Assembly: GCF_004771005.1 (NCBI RefSeq) | Contig: NZ_RQHV01000042.1 | Coordinates: forward strand, 186,001 to 250,000 | Length of the DNA stretch: 64,000 nt | Source: Leptospira ilyithenensis | GTDB taxonomy: Bacteria > Spirochaetota > Leptospiria > Leptospirales > Leptospiraceae | Reading direction: 5' to 3' | Shown here: positions 37,648 through 46,114 of the stretch, one piece after another | Numbering within the stretch: the stretch's first letter is position 1 | Layout of the letters: every line of letters begins with the position of its first letter | Translations under genes and position numbers: made by a program | Notes under the pieces: generated by a model | Told to the model about the DNA's origin: nothing | What the model saw: the letters and a program-made list of their open reading frames with translations, nothing else | Databases searched by the model: none

Positions 37648-38723
37648 TATTTTACTCTACTATTGTTTCCGACAATTTCCGCTATGTTTTTAATATTGTT
37701 TTTGAGCATATAACGATCCAGGTATGTATTGATAGTCTTGGGCAAAAACGGACCTTCATAGATGTAACCGGTATAAATCTGAATGAGATTGGCGCCAGCT
37801 TCGAACATCTGCAATGCTTTGGCTCCTGAATCGATTCCTCCGACTCCGATGATGGGAATTCTACCTTTCAATATTTGATAAGCTCTCGAAACAAAATCCA
37901 AAGATTTTTCAAAGAGCGGATTACCCGACAAACCGCCTTCCGGATGAGCACCAGGTCCGAGATTTTTTTTGTCCAAAGTGGTATTGGTAAGAATCACTCC
38001 GTCCGTTTTCAAACTCAGACAAAGTTCCAGATTTTCGCTTAACTCTTGTAAGGAAAGATCGGGCGCGAGTTTCAAAAAAAGAGGAACAGGGAAATTTCCA
38101 TCAAAACCTTTTTTGATTCCGGTGATCAATTCTGTCAGAGCTTCCTTTGATTGAAGGGAACGAAGTCCTGGTGTATTAGGCGAACTTACATTGACAACCG
38201 CATAGTCCGCATAAGGAACCAATTTTTGAAAACTGTACACATAATCGGAGACGGATTCTTCCAGAGGAGTAACTTTGGATTTTCCCGCGTTGATACCTCG
38301 GACTCCCGATTTTTTTTGAACCTTCAAAAGTTCTGCAACCCGATCTGCCCCCGGATTATTAAAACCCATTCGGTTGATCAGTGCTTTTTCTTTTCCATAA
38401 CGGAAAAGTCTGGGTTTTTCATTTCCAGGTTGCTCTTTTGCAGTGACGGTACCTACTTCTACGGAACCGAAGCCCATATGGATAAGAGAAGGAAATAATT
38501 CAGCGGTTTTATCAAATCCGGCGGCAAGTCCCACTGGATTTGGAAAATGAATGCCGGCCACTTTCTGTGAGAGCCGGGGAGAGTCGTAATTAAAAACAGA
38601 AGATAAGGTTTGGTTTAAGAAAGGTATTTTTTGGGATAAATGAAAAAACGAAGAAACCAAATGATGTGCTGATTCCGGGTCAAACTGGAATAAAATAGGT
38701 TTGAGTAGGTTCTGATAGAGCAA
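37647..38723 (-). CDS. pyrD: Dihydroorotate dehydrogenase (quinone), class 2
   Basis: 358 aa, TTG start preceded by AAAGGATC. The N-terminal amphipathic region of class 2 enzymes is present (LYQNLLKPILFQFDPESAHHLVSSFFHLS), then GLAAGFDKTAE, GFGSVEVGTVT, the catalytic Ser in NVSSPNTPGLRSLQ and NTTLDKK / GGLSGNPLFEKSL. Oxidises dihydroorotate with a quinone at the inner membrane in pyrimidine synthesis. Operon with the 23S methyltransferase. Confidence 0.95.
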   Translation of the reverse strand: MLYQNLLKPILFQFDPESAHHLVSSFFHLSQKIPFLNQTLSSVFNYDSPRLSQKVAGIHFPNPVGLAAGFDKTAELFPSLIHMGFGSVEVGTVTAKEQPGNEKPRLFRYGKEKALINRMGFNNPGADRVAELLKVQKKSGVRGINAGKSKVTPLEESVSDYVYSFQKLVPYADYAVVNVSSPNTPGLRSLQSKEALTELITGIKKGFDGNFPVPLFLKLAPDLSLQELSENLELCLSLKTDGVILTNTTLDKKNLGPGAHPEGGLSGNPLFEKSLDFVSRAYQILKGRIPIIGVGGIDSGAKALQMFEAGANLIQIYTGYIYEGPFLPKTINTYLDRYMLKNNIKNIAEIVGNNSRVK

Positions 38724-38828
38724 TGGAAGATCCTTTCGTTCAGCCTTTTTTATTTGTCATTTCTTACAATTTCTTTCCTAAAATGGCGATAGAATGTATC
38801 GTCCTATATAGAATCCTTTTTCCAAAGA

Positions 38829-40439
38829 ATGAATCCATTTAAACCTACAGATAGAATTTGGCAAAACCCCAACTCTTTTTCCCCGGACGAGGTTCTCAGG
38901 GAATTGGAAAATTTACTTCGTTCCAATCCGGATTTTTGGCTTAAATTCACGATCGACGGAAGGATCGTCGATTACAAACCTTCCAAATATTTATCTATCA
39001 GCAAAGATCCGAAAGATTTTATCGGCAAATACCTGTCAGACGGTTTGCCGGACTATCTGACAGAAATTGCAACGGAAGCGATTGAATATTTAAACGAAAG
39101 GAGAAACCAGGTTTTTTGGAAAGAATACGAATATAGTGTCGGTGAGGATGTCCGTTATGCGGAAGTGAGATTTGTTGTGCTCTATGACGGGCATGTCATG
39201 TCAACCCATCGTGATATAACAGAGAGAAAGCGATTGGAAGCCGCATTTTTGGAAAGTGAATCCCGTTTTTTATCTATGGCTCAAAATGCTGCGGATTCCA
39301 TTTTGATTATCAGTTCCGAAGGTTCGATCCAGTTTTTCAATCAGGCAGCCGAACGGATTTTCGGATACACCCAAGAAGAAGTATTGGGAGAAAACATTGA
39401 GATCATAATACCTTCCAATTCGGAAGGAAAAGAAAATTTACATGACTATATGGAGAGAAGCCCGAGTTCTTCCATAGGAATCGGAAGTGAATTGGTCGCG
39501 GTTCGAAAGTCAGGAGAAAAATTTCCCTGCGAACTTTCAATAGGCGAATTCAAGACAGAAGACGGCCATATGTTCACTGGAATCATCAGGGATATCAGCC
39601 ATCGCAAAATGCAGGAAGCCGAATTGTACAAATATCGCAATCATTTGGAAGATCTTGTAGAAGAACAAACTATGGCATTGAAGATTGCAAAGGAAGTGGC
39701 GGAAGAAGCATCTTACGCCAAATCTCTTTTTTTGGCGAATATTTCCCATGAACTCAAAACACCGATCCATGCAATTCTGAGTTATGCCGAATTAGGTGAA
39801 GAAAAAAGCGGACTGTCCAGTCCTGAAAAGCTAAAAGAGTATTTCCAGATTATCGATTCTTCGGGAAAACGATTGCTTGGTTTGCTTGAAAATCTTTTGG
39901 ATATTGCTAAACTTGAAGCGGGAAAGATGCGGTATATTTTCGAGAGACATTCTTTGAAAGATACCATCAAACACGTGATTAGTGAAATGAAAGCTATTTT
40001 GGAAAAACGATCCATTCAAATTATCTTCGATCAGTCGGGAGAGAGATGGGAGGCTGAGTTTGATTACGAAAGAATTCAGCAAGTATTGCGAAATATCTTT
40101 GCAAATGCATTAAAATTCATACCAGATAAGACGAATATTGAAATAACCAAGATTGAAAGGGAATTTATTCCTAAAATGACTAAGAATTATGTTCGAGGTA
40201 TCGGTTTACAAATAAGGGACTATGGACCAGGAATACCTCCGGAGGATTTAGATAAGATTTTTGAGAAATTCATTCAGTCTAAGCAGGTTAAGGCAGGTAC
40301 GAAAGGTACAGGACTTGGACTTTCGATTTCAAGAGAGATTTTGAATGATCACGACGGTTTGCTTTATGCGGAAAACCACCCGGAAGGCGGTGCCGTGTTC
40401 AGTTTGCTTTTACCGCAAAATAGGAGGGATCTGAAATGA
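38829..40439 (+). CDS. PAS-domain sensor histidine kinase
   Basis: 536 aa. A degenerate PAS-type region (about 25-135) and a PAS domain (about 145-260; MAQNAADSILIISSEGSIQFFNQAAERIFGY), a coiled linker, HisKA (about 300-365; LFLANISHELKTPIHAILSY with the His) and HATPase (about 410-536; N-box NIFANALKFIP, RDYGPGI, GTKGTGLGLSI). No transmembrane segment is seen, so it is a soluble sensor. The ATG at 38829 has no strong Shine-Dalgarno. It overlaps the receiver-ATPase gene by 4 bp and the two form an operon. Confidence 0.92.
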   Translation: MNPFKPTDRIWQNPNSFSPDEVLRELENLLRSNPDFWLKFTIDGRIVDYKPSKYLSISKDPKDFIGKYLSDGLPDYLTEIATEAIEYLNERRNQVFWKEYEYSVGEDVRYAEVRFVVLYDGHVMSTHRDITERKRLEAAFLESESRFLSMAQNAADSILIISSEGSIQFFNQAAERIFGYTQEEVLGENIEIIIPSNSEGKENLHDYMERSPSSSIGIGSELVAVRKSGEKFPCELSIGEFKTEDGHMFTGIIRDISHRKMQEAELYKYRNHLEDLVEEQTMALKIAKEVAEEASYAKSLFLANISHELKTPIHAILSYAELGEEKSGLSSPEKLKEYFQIIDSSGKRLLGLLENLLDIAKLEAGKMRYIFERHSLKDTIKHVISEMKAILEKRSIQIIFDQSGERWEAEFDYERIQQVLRNIFANALKFIPDKTNIEITKIEREFIPKMTKNYVRGIGLQIRDYGPGIPPEDLDKIFEKFIQSKQVKAGTKGTGLGLSISREILNDHDGLLYAENHPEGGAVFSLLLPQNRRDLK

Positions 40440-41368
40440 CGATGACATTGCTCGCAGTTGATGATGAATCAATCAATTTGATGATCATTGAAGAATCTCT
40501 TTCTGAAAAAGGGTTTATGATTGTAAAGGCGAAAGACGGAGAAGAAGCATTAGCAATTTTAAATTCGGATGAATATTCATTTTTTGCCATCATTTTGGAT
40601 CGATTGATGCCCAATATGGATGGGATTGAACTTTTAAAAAAAATCAAAAGGTCCGAAAAGTGGAGAGATATACCGGTTATATTTCAAACTGCAATGAGCG
40701 GTATTTCAGATATGACGGAAGGTTTGGATTCAGGTGCATTTTATTATCTGACAAAACCTTATTCCAGAGCGGTGCTCGTTACCATCGTTCGTACTGCGGT
40801 CGAACATTATGTAAAATTATTACGCGCAAAAGAAGATTTGCACAAAGGGATGGGTGCCTTACGCCATCTTGTGAATGGAGAGTTTAGAATCCGTACAATC
40901 AAAGAATCGCATGAACTTGCACCTATCCTGGCAAATGCATGCCCTGATCCGGAAAGAGTACTTACCGGAATTATGGAGATTTTAAACAATGCGATCGAAC
41001 ACGGTAATCTCGGAATTACATACCAGGAAAAAACAGAATTACATAATAATGATAAGCTAATGGAAGAAATCTTACGTCGTTTGGAAGCTCCGGAATACAA
41101 AGACAAACATGTTGAAATTCATTTTCAAAAATTGCAAGATAAGATCATCATTATTATCAAAGATCAAGGCAAAGGGTTTGATTGGCAGAGGTACCTTTCT
41201 TTACAGGCTATGACCAGAAACGCCTTCAAAACCCACGGGCGCGGAATCTTTATGGCCAAAAGACTTTCGTTTGATGATTTGACTTATTTTGACGGAGGTT
41301 CAAAAGCTCAAATTACCATACTACTCAATCAAAATTCCAGTAAACTACTAACGAATTTTCAAGAGTAA
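40436..41368 (+). CDS. Receiver - RsbW-like ATPase fusion protein
   Basis: 310 aa. Residues 1-125 are a receiver (LLAVDDESINLM, phosphoacceptor Asp in IILDRLMPNMDG about 55, LTKPYS), followed by a linker and a serine-kinase-type GHKL ATPase (about 165-310): N-box EILNNAIEHGNLG, DQGKGFDW and HGRGIFMAKRL. The ATPase resembles the anti-sigma/serine-kinase class (RsbW/SpoIIAB) more than histidine kinases. I infer an output that switches partners, perhaps STAS proteins. No dimerisation/His region is present. It is coupled to the upstream kinase by a 4-bp overlap. Confidence 0.88.
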   Translation: MTMTLLAVDDESINLMIIEESLSEKGFMIVKAKDGEEALAILNSDEYSFFAIILDRLMPNMDGIELLKKIKRSEKWRDIPVIFQTAMSGISDMTEGLDSGAFYYLTKPYSRAVLVTIVRTAVEHYVKLLRAKEDLHKGMGALRHLVNGEFRIRTIKESHELAPILANACPDPERVLTGIMEILNNAIEHGNLGITYQEKTELHNNDKLMEEILRRLEAPEYKDKHVEIHFQKLQDKIIIIIKDQGKGFDWQRYLSLQAMTRNAFKTHGRGIFMAKRLSFDDLTYFDGGSKAQITILLNQNSSKLLTNFQE

Positions 41369-41384
41369 CCATAGTCCTAATAAT

Positions 41385-41537
41385 CTAAAACAGAGTATAA
41401 ATAAAAGGAGCTATCGCAGATCCTTGCGTTAACACAAGTAAAGCACCTAATAATAATAAAATAACGATTATGGGTGCTAACCAAATTTTTTTTCTGATTC
41501 TTAGAAAATCCCAGAGGTCTTTTAATAATTCTAACAT
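41385..41537 (-). CDS. Small DUF5989-type membrane protein
   Basis: 50 aa, too short for automatic ORF lists. Starts ATG 41537, stop at 41385. The sequence begins MLELLKDLWDFLRIRKKIWL and then has one hydrophobic helix (about 19-36), followed by the TQGSAIAPFIYTLF tail that I recognise as the DUF5989 family end. It is the last gene of a cassette with an SxtJ-like protein (10 bp upstream) and the carbamoyltransferase. Function unknown; the context suggests a membrane partner of the carbamoyltransferase system. Confidence 0.85.
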   Translation of the reverse strand: MLELLKDLWDFLRIRKKIWLAPIIVILLLLGALLVLTQGSAIAPFIYTLF

Positions 41538-41547
41538 TTATTATCCT

Positions 41548-41955
41548 TTAAAACGGTCTTTCCATATGATTGGTAGTTCTTTCCGGAGGAATTATCCGAT
41601 AACTGGTTGCATCTGCATCTAATTTTCTTTTTAACGAATCACTACCAAATAATCTTTTTATAAGGCCGATCGGAGTAAATAATAGGAAAAAGATAACTGA
41701 CAATATGATGCGAGTGTTGATCCAACCTAAAACTTCTCCGATCAACATCCAGAGATGGTAAGGCCAATAAAGAATTTTGGGAAGAACTGTACCAAACAAA
41801 ACAAGCACTAAGCCTATTCCCACCAAATTTTGATTCCATGACCCGTGATTCAAATAGGGAATGGCAAGACCGAATACCAATGTTACAACTCCTCCGACTA
41901 TATAAGCAAACTTTCGTAAATCGGAAGGAGTAGGTTCAATTTTTTTTGAGGACAT
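41548..41955 (-). CDS. SxtJ-family membrane protein
   Basis: 135 aa with four hydrophobic segments: about 14-32, 42-60, 63-80 and 82-97. The ending KRLFGSDSLKRKLD and ERTTNHMERPF match the SxtJ family, named from saxitoxin gene clusters, but widespread beside carbamoyltransferases. It lies 6 bp downstream of the carbamoyltransferase and 10 bp upstream of the DUF5989-type gene on the same strand. Biochemical role unknown. Confidence 0.8.
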   Translation of the reverse strand: MSSKKIEPTPSDLRKFAYIVGGVVTLVFGLAIPYLNHGSWNQNLVGIGLVLVLFGTVLPKILYWPYHLWMLIGEVLGWINTRIILSVIFFLLFTPIGLIKRLFGSDSLKRKLDADATSYRIIPPERTTNHMERPF

Positions 41956-41961
41956 ATTTAT

Positions 41962-43806
41962 TTAATCCAATTCAAACTCTTGTTTCCAAGAATCGTCTTT
42001 TTCAATGATGGGTTGGTCTTTTTTATCCAGAACAAAGTTTTCCACTACAAGATAATCCATCTCTGTTCGCATAAAACAGCGATATGCGTCCTCCGGTGTG
42101 GAAACAATCGGTTCCCCGCGAACGTTAAAGGAAGTGTTCACAAGCACCGGGCAACCGGTGAGTTTATCAAATTCTTTCAAGAGTCTGTAAAATTTTTGGT
42201 TAGTTTCCGGATGAACTGTTTGGATTCGCGCAGAGTAATCCACATGAGTGATCGCCGGTAAGGAAGATCTAGGCACGTTTAGTTTTTCGATTCCGAATAA
42301 CTTTTCCTGGTCGGGAGTCATTTGGATGCGATGTTTTTCCAGAACGTCGGCAACGATCAACATATAAGGACTTTTACTTTTGATGTCAAAATACTCGGAT
42401 ACTTTTTCGGCAAGTACCGCCGGAGCGAAAGGCCTGAAACTTTCCCTGTATTTGATTTTTAAATTCATCACGGATTGCATTTTTTGATTACGAGGGTCTC
42501 CAATGATGGATCGTCCTCCTAGGGCGCGTGGTCCGAATTCCATTCTTCCTTGGAAGTAGCCGATTACATTTCCTTCTTCCAGAATTTTAGCCAGTCTTTC
42601 TTCGATTTTCCCGTCATCCAGTTGAGTGTATCTTGCACCTAATTTATCTAAGGTGGTTTTGACCGTATCATTGGAATATTTCGGGCCAAGATATGATCCT
42701 TTCATCGAATCAAGAGGCATCACTTTTCTGAGATGACCTTTGTATTCGTAATGAGCGGATAACGCCGCGCCTAAAGCTCCACCGGCATCGCCCGAAGCAG
42801 GTTGAATGAATACTTCGTCGAAAATGCCAGCTTTTAAAATTTTACCGTTAGCAACACAATTGAGTGCGACGCCGCCTGATAAGCATAAGTTGGTGATGCC
42901 TGTTTCTTTTCTTGCGGAACGAGCCAATCGTAACATAACTTCTTCCGTGACTTCCTGAACGGAACGTGCCAAATCCATTTCTTTTTGCGTTGGAGTGGAT
43001 TCGCTTTTACGAGGAGGACCGCCGAAGAGTTTATGAAATTTGCCATTGGTCATGGTAAGGCCAACGGCAAAATTGAAATAATCCATGTTCAAGCGGAAAG
43101 TTCCGTCTTCTTTTAAATCGATTAGGTATTTGTAAATAAGGTCCGTATACTTCGGTTCTCCGTAAGGAGCAAGTCCCATGACTTTGTATTCTCCCGAGTT
43201 TACTTTAAAACCCGTGTAATATGTGAAAGCCGAATACAATAATCCGATTGAGTGGGGAAAATCAATTTCCCATAAAGGTTTGAGAGTATTTCCTTCTCCA
43301 ATCCACGCTGAAGTAGTCGCCCATTCGCCAACTCCATCCAAACAAAGTACAATTGATTTTTCAAAAGGGCTGACAAAGAAAGTGGAAGCCGCATGTGCCT
43401 GGTGGTGTTCGGTAAACAAAAGTTTTGGGGAGGACTTGGTCGGAGAAAGACCCGCAAATTCTTTTTTAAGAGTGCTTTTTAAAAACAATTTTTCTTTCAA
43501 CCAAACCGGCATTGCGGAGAAGAAAGAAATCAAACCGCGGGGAGCATAGGCTAAATAAGTTTCCAATAGCCTTTCGAATTTTAGAAGAGGTTTGTCGTAG
43601 AAAACTACGTTGGCAAGTTGGTCGACATTAATCGCGGCTTCTTCCAAACAATATTGAATTGCACTTTTGGGAAAATTGGAATCGTGTTTTTTTCTTGTGA
43701 ATCGTTCTTCTTGGGCTGCAGCAAGGATCTCTCCGTTTTTCAATAGGCACGCCGCGCTATCGTGATAATAAGCGGAAATTCCAAGAATGTACTCGTCAGA
43801 CATCAT
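41962..43806 (-). CDS. Carbamoyltransferase, NodU/CmcH/TobZ-like
   Basis: 614 aa, the length of the two-domain family. The N-terminal Kae1-like domain has GISAYYHDSAACLLKNG, LLFTEHHQAHAASTFF (metal-binding His pair), LCLDGVGEWATTSAW and LCLSGGVALNCVANGKIL; the C-terminal YrdC-like domain has YFQGRMEFGPRALGGRSIIGDPRN and NTSFNVRGEPIVSTPEDAYRCF. It transfers carbamoyl from carbamoyl phosphate to a hydroxyl on a sugar or secondary metabolite. Its acceptor is unknown. It heads the SxtJ-DUF5989 cassette, likely modifying an envelope glycan. A small inverted repeat GACAAAG-N2-CTTTGTC (43824-43839) lies just upstream. Confidence 0.92.
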   Translation of the reverse strand: MMSDEYILGISAYYHDSAACLLKNGEILAAAQEERFTRKKHDSNFPKSAIQYCLEEAAINVDQLANVVFYDKPLLKFERLLETYLAYAPRGLISFFSAMPVWLKEKLFLKSTLKKEFAGLSPTKSSPKLLFTEHHQAHAASTFFVSPFEKSIVLCLDGVGEWATTSAWIGEGNTLKPLWEIDFPHSIGLLYSAFTYYTGFKVNSGEYKVMGLAPYGEPKYTDLIYKYLIDLKEDGTFRLNMDYFNFAVGLTMTNGKFHKLFGGPPRKSESTPTQKEMDLARSVQEVTEEVMLRLARSARKETGITNLCLSGGVALNCVANGKILKAGIFDEVFIQPASGDAGGALGAALSAHYEYKGHLRKVMPLDSMKGSYLGPKYSNDTVKTTLDKLGARYTQLDDGKIEERLAKILEEGNVIGYFQGRMEFGPRALGGRSIIGDPRNQKMQSVMNLKIKYRESFRPFAPAVLAEKVSEYFDIKSKSPYMLIVADVLEKHRIQMTPDQEKLFGIEKLNVPRSSLPAITHVDYSARIQTVHPETNQKFYRLLKEFDKLTGCPVLVNTSFNVRGEPIVSTPEDAYRCFMRTEMDYLVVENFVLDKKDQPIIEKDDSWKQEFELD

Positions 43807-43940
43807 TCTTTGAAGGTTCGTCGGACAAAGCTCTTTGTCTATAATCTTATGCTTTCCACTATTTAGTTTTCTAAAAGTTTGAGATAAGAGTCATAAATAA
43901 ATTTTTGAAATTCGGTTGGAAACTATGAAAAACTTTTTCT

Positions 43941-45620
43941 TTATTTTTCTATCACCCAATTTTTTTCTAATGGTTGGGAACCAAATATAATTTGATCGGG
44001 AGTTTTGATTTTCAATCTTTCCCACTCATAATAAGTGGATATCCAATCTTTGGTAACGACGGTGAAATGCAAATGGGGTCCGTAGGACATTCCCGAATTT
44101 CCCACTTCGGCAATTTTTTCTCCCCGGTTCACTCGTTGTCCTTTTTTTACTCTGATGCTTCCTTTTTTGATATGTGCATAATGGGAGATAAGTCCGTTAT
44201 CGTGAAGGATTTGAAGGTCGTTTCCCGGACCGAAGGAAATTTCCCCAGGGACCACATTGTCCGAAAATCCGTCTTTTGTATCTAAAACCACGCCTCCTTC
44301 GATTGCATAAATGGATTCACCGAAAGTATAATAGTCCGAATTTTCGGTGCCTTTCGTGTTTGGTCTGAGTGTGGAATGACTTTCATCTACATGGAGAAAG
44401 TCGTAGCTGTATTTTTCAAACCCGCTATGTGTTCCCCCTCCGTCAAATGCAGCCGCAATTATGATTTTACCATTTAACGGCAGTTGTATGCCCTTAAAAC
44501 TCAATCGATTCGGGTTTTGTTTTTCAAATAATTCCATGCCTTCCCGTAGATACCGATTGCTTTCTCTTTGAGTGGAATCAGCAAGAGAAGAATCGGATCT
44601 TCTTTGTTTCATGTTGAGTTTATTCAAAACGGAACCGCAAAGAATTTTTAATTCGATATCATCAGGATATTTTATGATTTTCTTTTTTAAAAATTCAACC
44701 AAAGACTCGAATTCTTCCGTTGCATCCGCAATCGGAACCCAAGCTCTCAAAAAACTCATTCCCTGTTTTGCGGGCAGTTCAGAGTAGTTTTTGATTATTG
44801 GAAAGTTCTTTGTTATTTTCGTATTCTCTTTGTTTTTGATCCAATATTCAATTAACAGTTGATAGCTGTATCCCATGTTAGGGATTGTATGTTCGTTGGT
44901 CGGATTGAGTTTTGCCGCTTTTTCAAAATACGGAATCGCTTTTTCCGGATTTAATTTTTGCCAGGAGTAGGCGAGAATCAAGTTGGCCCATTCGTTTTCT
45001 GGCAATAAGAGAATGGCTTTGTTTGCAAGTTCGATTGCCAGCTTCGGATTTTCTTTTTTTAATTCTTCGTCCGCAGGTTCCAAATAAGAATATGCTAATT
45101 CTTCAGGGTAATATTTTGCATTCGGATATTTTTTGATACCTTTTTGATAATGTTGAACGGACTCTTTGAAACGTTTTTGCATACGTAAGGAAATTCCGTA
45201 AATATTTGTACTCCATTCCGTATCTTTGGCTTGGTAAGCTTCTTCTGCGATCGAGAGAGCTTCTTTGGGCAATTGCTCCCGTTTGTAGCCGGCCTTTCGA
45301 TATAAGGAATCGAATACACTGCATAGCGAATAAGATAATTGTTCTTTGAGAAGTTCATCCTTCTGCCATTGGGAAATAGCCTTTCTGATTCTTTTCAAAC
45401 TTTCTTCGGGATTGCCGGAACTTCTCCATACCCAAGCTTCCGTTATGCGAAAATCGCGTTCATTCGGATATTCCGAAATTGCATCCGCAACGGGTGTTTT
45501 CGCACCTTCCCAATCTTCCGCCTTGGTTTTTTTCTCAATCTTCGACCAATGTTCCGAAATGCTCTCTGCAAAACCATGACTTGCGATAAGAAAGAAAAAA
45601 ATCAGCGATCTTAATAACAT
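43941..45620 (-). CDS. TPR-repeat protein with C-terminal M23 peptidase domain
   Basis: 559 aa, signal peptide MLLRSLIFFFLIASHGFAE. Residues about 25-260 contain TPR units (YPNERDFRITEAWVWRSSGNPEESLKRI; ALSIAEEAYQAKDTEWSTNIYGISLRM). The C-terminal M23/LytM-like domain (about 400-540) has EGGVVLDTKDGFSDN, the HYAH motif and GPHLHF. The first metal ligand region reads YSYDF, where typical members have H-x-x-x-D, so catalytic competence is uncertain. Probably a periplasmic or outer-envelope peptidoglycan-associated protein. Transcribed toward the carbamoyltransferase, 134 bp away. Confidence 0.85.
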   Translation of the reverse strand: MLLRSLIFFFLIASHGFAESISEHWSKIEKKTKAEDWEGAKTPVADAISEYPNERDFRITEAWVWRSSGNPEESLKRIRKAISQWQKDELLKEQLSYSLCSVFDSLYRKAGYKREQLPKEALSIAEEAYQAKDTEWSTNIYGISLRMQKRFKESVQHYQKGIKKYPNAKYYPEELAYSYLEPADEELKKENPKLAIELANKAILLLPENEWANLILAYSWQKLNPEKAIPYFEKAAKLNPTNEHTIPNMGYSYQLLIEYWIKNKENTKITKNFPIIKNYSELPAKQGMSFLRAWVPIADATEEFESLVEFLKKKIIKYPDDIELKILCGSVLNKLNMKQRRSDSSLADSTQRESNRYLREGMELFEKQNPNRLSFKGIQLPLNGKIIIAAAFDGGGTHSGFEKYSYDFLHVDESHSTLRPNTKGTENSDYYTFGESIYAIEGGVVLDTKDGFSDNVVPGEISFGPGNDLQILHDNGLISHYAHIKKGSIRVKKGQRVNRGEKIAEVGNSGMSYGPHLHFTVVTKDWISTYYEWERLKIKTPDQIIFGSQPLEKNWVIEK

Positions 45621-45720
45621 AAACCTTTTTTATAGGAATAGATAGAATTTAAGAACTCTTATTTTTTCGGGAGAGAAATAAATTTCTTAGAAAATTAGGA
45701 TTTATGATTTGTTATGTGGC

Positions 45721-45766
45721 GCTTCGGCCATCCTAGGCCTACGCCACCGCGAGAAGTGTTTTTCTT
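45721..45766 (+). repeat. Dispersed repeat, inverted partner of 47962-48006
   Basis: 46-bp block beginning GCTTCGGCCATCCTAGGCCT. Against the reverse complement of 47962-48006, its first 20 bases differ at two positions, then a one-base indel, then 14 identical bases (CGCCACCGCGAGAA). The last ~11 bases diverge. This is the outer left unit of the pair flanking the hydrolase/TetR module. Confidence 0.7.
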
Positions 45767-45803
45767 GGTATTTGAGTGTGTGGAGAGATCGTAAGGTATA
45801 CCA

Positions 45804-45851
45804 CCGGATCGACCGAGCGCTCTCGCCTTAGGGAGAGCCGGAAAAGGCGCC
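45804..45851 (+). repeat. Hairpin-forming dispersed repeat, partner of 62505-62551
   Basis: 48 bp starting CCGGATCGACCGAGCG and ending GGCGCC, with an internal GCTCTC...GAGAGC stem. The 47-bp block at 62505-62551 in another gap shares CCGGATCGACCGAGCGC, GGGAGAGCCGGA and GGCGCC, with a compensated change in the stem (CCTCG/CGAGG). Sequence drift that keeps the fold points to an RNA or DNA structural element that recurs in the genome. Confidence 0.7.
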
Positions 45852-45916
45852 TAACTTCGCGATCATTTTACTTTTTTGTGAATTCAGCCTAATCAGAATA
45901 AGATGATGATTAATAG

Positions 45917-45965
45917 ATTCTTCGAAGTAACCTTGAGTGGAGATTTGTATTGCGAAAAGCGTCCA
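45917..45965 (+). repeat. 49-bp direct repeat, left copy
   Basis: Matches 47882-47930 at 41 of 49 positions in the same orientation, with no gap; the last 14 bases TGCGAAAAGCGTCC are identical. The two copies flank the hydrolase-TetR module almost symmetrically. Diverged repeats of this kind could be targets for homologous recombination or remnants of an insertion. Confidence 0.75.
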
Positions 45966-46114
45966 CGGAAGGACACGGGCGCGAGCAATGCACATTGAAC
46001 TTGGAGACGAAGTTTCGATTGTCGGAACCCGAGTCTGTGTCAATCAAGATAGCTCTTTAATCCTCTTTTAGATCCCAATGACAAATCCGGTAAATTTTTT
46101 CTGCTCGGCTGGGT

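Larger units (their letters stand above)
45621..46114. other. Intergenic mosaic of dispersed repeats, left of hydrolase gene
   Basis: About 490 bp without a believable gene. It is mixed: an AT-rich first part (45621-45718), then GC-rich repeat-like blocks: GCTTCGGCC... (45721-45766), the CCGGATCGACCGAGC... hairpin element (45804-45851) and a 49-bp block (45917-45965). All three have relatives elsewhere in the window. Reading frames within it (for example 45828-46043, minus) are repeat-derived, with no start signal or family likeness. Together with 47818-48272 it brackets a module of foreign base composition. Confidence 0.6.

Noticed and set aside
43824..43839. Inverted repeat GACAAAG-N2-CTTTGTC upstream of the carbamoyltransferase
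   Set aside because: Short with a 2-bp centre, so it cannot form a stable hairpin. It might be an operator, but there is no second copy and no regulator nearby, so I did not list it as a feature.
45828..46043. A 71-codon minus-strand ORF in the left repeat region
   Set aside because: Its sequence follows repeat units, has no Shine-Dalgarno and no family likeness.
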